A stretch of DNA of 6,124 nt. It comes from Pseudomonadota bacterium. Lineage in GTDB: Bacteria > Pseudomonadota > Gammaproteobacteria > Acidiferrobacterales > Acidiferrobacteraceae. The position numbers were made by a program, and so were the translations under genes. The notes under the pieces are model-generated. The model was not told the origin of the DNA. It made no database searches and saw nothing but the letters and a program-made list of their open reading frames with translations. The stretch is from assembly GCA_021795255.1 (NCBI GenBank), contig JAJYPQ010000261.1:1-6124 (forward strand), read 5' to 3'. The stretch's first letter is position 1. Each line of letters begins with the position of its first letter. This document shows, piece after piece, positions 5,445-6,124 of the stretch.

Positions 5445-6124
5445 ATGAACCATATCTATCGTGTGATCTGGAACGCGGCTCACCAGACCTACCAAGCTGT
5501 GTCCGAGTTGGCTTCTTCGCATCAAGGTACGGGAGGTCGGAGCCGCATACGGCGACACGCGCACCCGGCGTTGCGTACGGTCGTACTGGCGGTGTCGCTG
5601 GCCGTGAGCGTGGTGGCAGTGCCGGTCAGGGCTTGGGCGACGACCATACTGTCTTCGACGACAGGGGCTGCAGGCGGCGCGGGGGGCTATGGTACAGCTT
5701 CGGTGGCCGGCTCGGGTGGTGCAGCGCCTACCGGGGGCTATGCCGGTGGTGCGGGCGGTGCGCCGGGCGTTGGGGGTTCTCCGGGTGCTGGGGTGGCAGG
5801 GGGTCCCGGCGGTGCGGCGTACAACGGCGGTGGCGGCGGTGGCGGCGGTTCGTTTGCGAGTGGCGGGTTTGGGAGCGGTGGCGGGGGTGGAGGTGGCTTT
5901 ACCTCGGGCGGCGGGAGTGCGGGCGGCGGCGGTGGTGGTGGGGGCGCCCTTGCTCTCTCGTTGACTAGCGGAACCAGCAGTAGTCTTGCGAGTGGTGTGG
6001 TAATCCAAGGGGGTGCGGGGGGGAGTGGTGGCAATAGTTACGGCGGTATCGGCGGCGGCGGTGGTGGTGGCGGCAGCGGGATTATGGGCAGCGGCTTTAC
6101 CTTGCTCAATAGCGGCGCGATAGC
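5445..6124 (+). CDS. Glycine-rich autotransporter-type surface protein, N-terminal part (3' end outside window)
   Basis: The frame is open from ATG 5445 to the window edge (226 complete codons) with no stop. Residues 1-27 match the extended signal peptide region of type V-secreted proteins (MNHIYRVIWNAAHQTYQAVS, then ELASSH). A basic stretch (RSRIRRHAHPALR), a hydrophobic core (TVVLAVSLAVSVVAVP) and an AWA site near residue 65 complete a long signal peptide for Sec export. From residue 66 on, nearly half the residues are glycine, with runs of eight glycines, then the segment GSGFTLLNSGAI, which resembles the NSGTI-type repeat of beta-helical autotransporter passengers. A large adhesin with a C-terminal beta-barrel is expected, but that end is not seen; a two-partner-secreted exoprotein is the alternative. 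It follows the sulfotransferase by 67 bases on the same strand. Confidence 0.85.
   Translation, partial: MNHIYRVIWNAAHQTYQAVSELASSHQGTGGRSRIRRHAHPALRTVVLAVSLAVSVVAVPVRAWATTILSSTTGAAGGAGGYGTASVAGSGGAAPTGGYAGGAGGAPGVGGSPGAGVAGGPGGAAYNGGGGGGGGSFASGGFGSGGGGGGGFTSGGGSAGGGGGGGGALALSLTSGTSSSLASGVVIQGGAGGSGGNSYGGIGGGGGGGGSGIMGSGFTLLNSGAI
5826..5945 (+). repeat. GGN codon repeat tract encoding poly-glycine
   Basis: This stretch is dominated by GGC, GGT and GGG codons, giving three glycine runs of six to eight residues separated by short Ser, Phe, Thr and Ala spacers. A similar shorter tract follows at 6051-6073. Such low-complexity tracts are prone to slipped-strand length change in multiples of three, so the linker length may vary between strains. 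The long proline-rich open frame on the opposite strand is only the mirror of this tract. Confidence 0.6.

Noticed and set aside
5364..6008. Minus-strand open frame of 214 residues
   Set aside because: Arg/Thr/Ala-rich translation without motifs, fully opposite the surface-protein gene and kept open by GC-rich repeats.
5738..6034. Minus-strand proline-rich open frame opposite the surface-protein gene
   Set aside because: It is the complement of the GGN codon tract; CCN triplets never create stops. The plus strand has an ESPR, a signal peptide and a plausible ribosome-binding site.
1..6124. CRISPR array, tRNA, rRNA or complete insertion sequence
   Set aside because: No regularly spaced repeats, no cloverleaf or rRNA signature, and no transposase motifs were seen on either strand.

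Overview
The window looks like accessory chromosomal DNA from a GC-rich Gram-negative bacterium. A beta- or gammaproteobacterium is most likely, because the gene at the right edge begins with an extended signal peptide (ESPR), a feature of type V-secreted proteins in those classes. No rRNA, tRNA, CRISPR array or complete insertion sequence is visible. The genus cannot be named from the sequence alone.

Layout. Positions 1-446 hold no gene I can recognise, only two features of structure: a perfect GC-rich hairpin at 26-44 and a long imperfect palindrome at 388-452 that contains the stop codon of the next gene. Positions 447-4064 (minus strand) encode one very large regulator of 1205 residues. 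It reads as a SARP/AfsR-type winged helix, a BTAD domain, a degenerate class III nucleotidyl-cyclase domain, an AAA/STAND-type ATPase and a long TPR-like helical tail. Positions 4065-4565 form a divergent intergenic region of about 500 bp, AT-richer than its surroundings, with four same-direction copies of CCGTTTTT at near-integral helical-turn spacing, a direct repeat and a small palindrome. Positions 4566-5377 (plus strand) encode a PAPS-type sulfotransferase split by a -1 frameshift at a TTATGA junction, so it is either a recent pseudogene or a translationally coupled split gene. From 5445 to the right edge (plus strand) runs the start of a very glycine-rich exported protein, most likely a large autotransporter or related adhesin, cut by the window end.

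How the parts may work together (inference). The regulator is transcribed away from the sulfotransferase and surface-protein genes and shares one intergenic region with them. A locus in which a signal-integrating STAND regulator controls itself and a surface adhesin is plausible. The repeated CCGTTTTT word, one copy of which touches the regulator's own start codon, is the best operator candidate. The regulator's cyclase-like domain has lost the expected metal-binding and transition-state residues, so it more likely senses a ligand or relays a signal than makes cyclic nucleotide.
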